The notes under the pieces are model-generated. The model was not told where the DNA came from. It searched no databases and was given only the letters and a program-made list of their open reading frames with translations. The position numbers were made by a program, and so were the translations under genes. 64,000 nt of DNA from Mycobacterium sp. ENV421 (GTDB lineage Bacteria > Actinomycetota > Actinomycetes > Mycobacteriales > Mycobacteriaceae), in NCBI RefSeq assembly GCF_002887815.1, contig NZ_PDHO01000007.1, forward strand, positions 62,001 through 126,000. Reading direction: 5' to 3'. This document shows, piece after piece, positions 63,318-64,000 of this stretch (the stretch's first letter is position 1; every line of letters starts with the position of its first letter).

Positions 63318-63320
63318 CCG

Positions 63321-64000
63321 ATGGTGGGGCCGTACATTGCTGGCGTGCGGATAACCTCCGCGGAGTCGACGGAGCTCTTCGTCGGACCGCCCGATGCGCC
63401 GCTTCAGGTGGTCCGTGTCGGCTACCGCGCGGCCGACGCCGGCGTCGTGCGGATTCTCGGCGACGGCGTGCACTCCGAGGACGTTGCGGTGCCGCGCGGC
63501 GACGGCGTGGTGGAGGTCCCGGTCCGGATCGAGCGCCCGGTGCCCGGCGCGCGTCGAACAGCCCGCGCCGTCGGCCACGATGCCGAATTCCCATTCCAGC
63601 TCACCGTCGCCGAGCCGGGCTGGACCATGTACATGGTCAGCCACTTCCACTACGACCCGGTGTGGTGGAACACCCAGGCCGCCTACACCAGCGTGTGGAC
63701 CGAGAACCCGCCAGGACGTGCCCGGCAGAACAACGGGTTCGCGTTGGTGGCCGCCCACCTCGAAATGGCCCGCCGCGACCCGGATTACAAGTTCGTGCTC
63801 GCCGAAGTGGACTATCTGAAGCCCTATTTCGACACCCACCCGCAAGACCGTGCCGATCTGCGCCGGTTCATCGCCGACTCGCGGGTGGAGGTGATGGGCG
63901 GGACCTACAACGAGCCGAACACCAACCTGGTCGGCGCCGAGACCGCGATCCGCAACTTCGTGCACGGCGTCGGCTACCAGCGCGACGTGCTGGGTGCCGA
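63321..64000 (+). CDS. Alpha-mannosidase, GH38 family (5' part, runs off the window)
   Basis: An open frame from ATG 63321 (GTG 63345 is an alternative) to the window edge; about 226 residues seen. The catalytic-domain start is recognisable: SHFHYDPVWWNTQ, the metal-binding HxDxxW signature of GH38 mannosidases, then EVDYLKPYFD and MGGTYNEPNTNL. It removes alpha-linked mannose; in M. tuberculosis Rv0648 is the matching large mannosidase after lipG and Rv0647c. C-terminal part missing from the window. Confidence 0.85.
   Translation, partial: MVGPYIAGVRITSAESTELFVGPPDAPLQVVRVGYRAADAGVVRILGDGVHSEDVAVPRGDGVVEVPVRIERPVPGARRTARAVGHDAEFPFQLTVAEPGWTMYMVSHFHYDPVWWNTQAAYTSVWTENPPGRARQNNGFALVAAHLEMARRDPDYKFVLAEVDYLKPYFDTHPQDRADLRRFIADSRVEVMGGTYNEPNTNLVGAETAIRNFVHGVGYQRDVLGA

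Overview
The window is from a high-GC mycobacterium, most likely a rapidly growing Mycolicibacterium. Diagnostic content includes four mycolic-acid methyltransferases, the HadA/HadB/HadC mycolate dehydratases, L,D-transpeptidases of the LdtMt type, an IniB-like protein, UsfY and EchA3. I assigned genus from gene content only and computed no identities.

Layout. (1) 1-6.7 kb: end of an unknown gene, cspA, an rhlE-like helicase, a KasA/KasB-like ketosynthase whose catalytic Cys is Asp, UmaA-like and CmaA2-like methyltransferases, a small methyltransferase and a NYN-domain protein. (2) 6.8-15.4 kb, envelope genes: two tandem L,D-transpeptidases, an operon of three related uncharacterised exported proteins, usfY and an orphan, repeat-expanded iniB-like gene. 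(3) 15.5-21.9 kb: SDR, DUF4239 protein, hydrolase, TetR-echA3 pair, a lysozyme-like protein and a metallo-beta-lactamase hydrolase. (4) 22.1-26.9 kb, conserved core: tRNA-Thr, tRNA-Met, rpmG, hadABC, tRNA-Trp, secE, nusG, rplK, rplA. (5) 26.9-53.5 kb: a polysaccharide island. (6) 53.6-64 kb: a secreted protein, an esterase, mmaA4-like, mmaA2-like, lipG, a UbiB-like kinase, two DinB proteins around a WYL regulator, an EEP hydrolase and the start of an alpha-mannosidase.

From memory of M. tuberculosis, blocks 4 and 6 correspond to Rv0632c-Rv0641 and Rv0642c-Rv0648, which adjoin there. Here about 27 kb separates them between rplA and mmaA4. That island has nearly every part of a Wzx/Wzy-type exopolysaccharide system: a priming sugar-phosphate transferase, MurJ/Wzx-like flippase, Wzy-like polymerase, one-piece Wzc-like tyrosine kinase with a Tyr-rich tail, one free and one fused low-molecular-weight tyrosine phosphatase, glycosyltransferases, methyltransferases and deacetylases. 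Its nucleotide-sugar genes point to UDP-GlcA, UDP-xylose (one UXS-UGD fusion protein) and an N-acetylhexosaminuronic acid. Two fusions (UXS-UGD; ATP-grasp with tyrosine phosphatase) and the lack of a visible outer-membrane exporter make it the most interesting part of the window.
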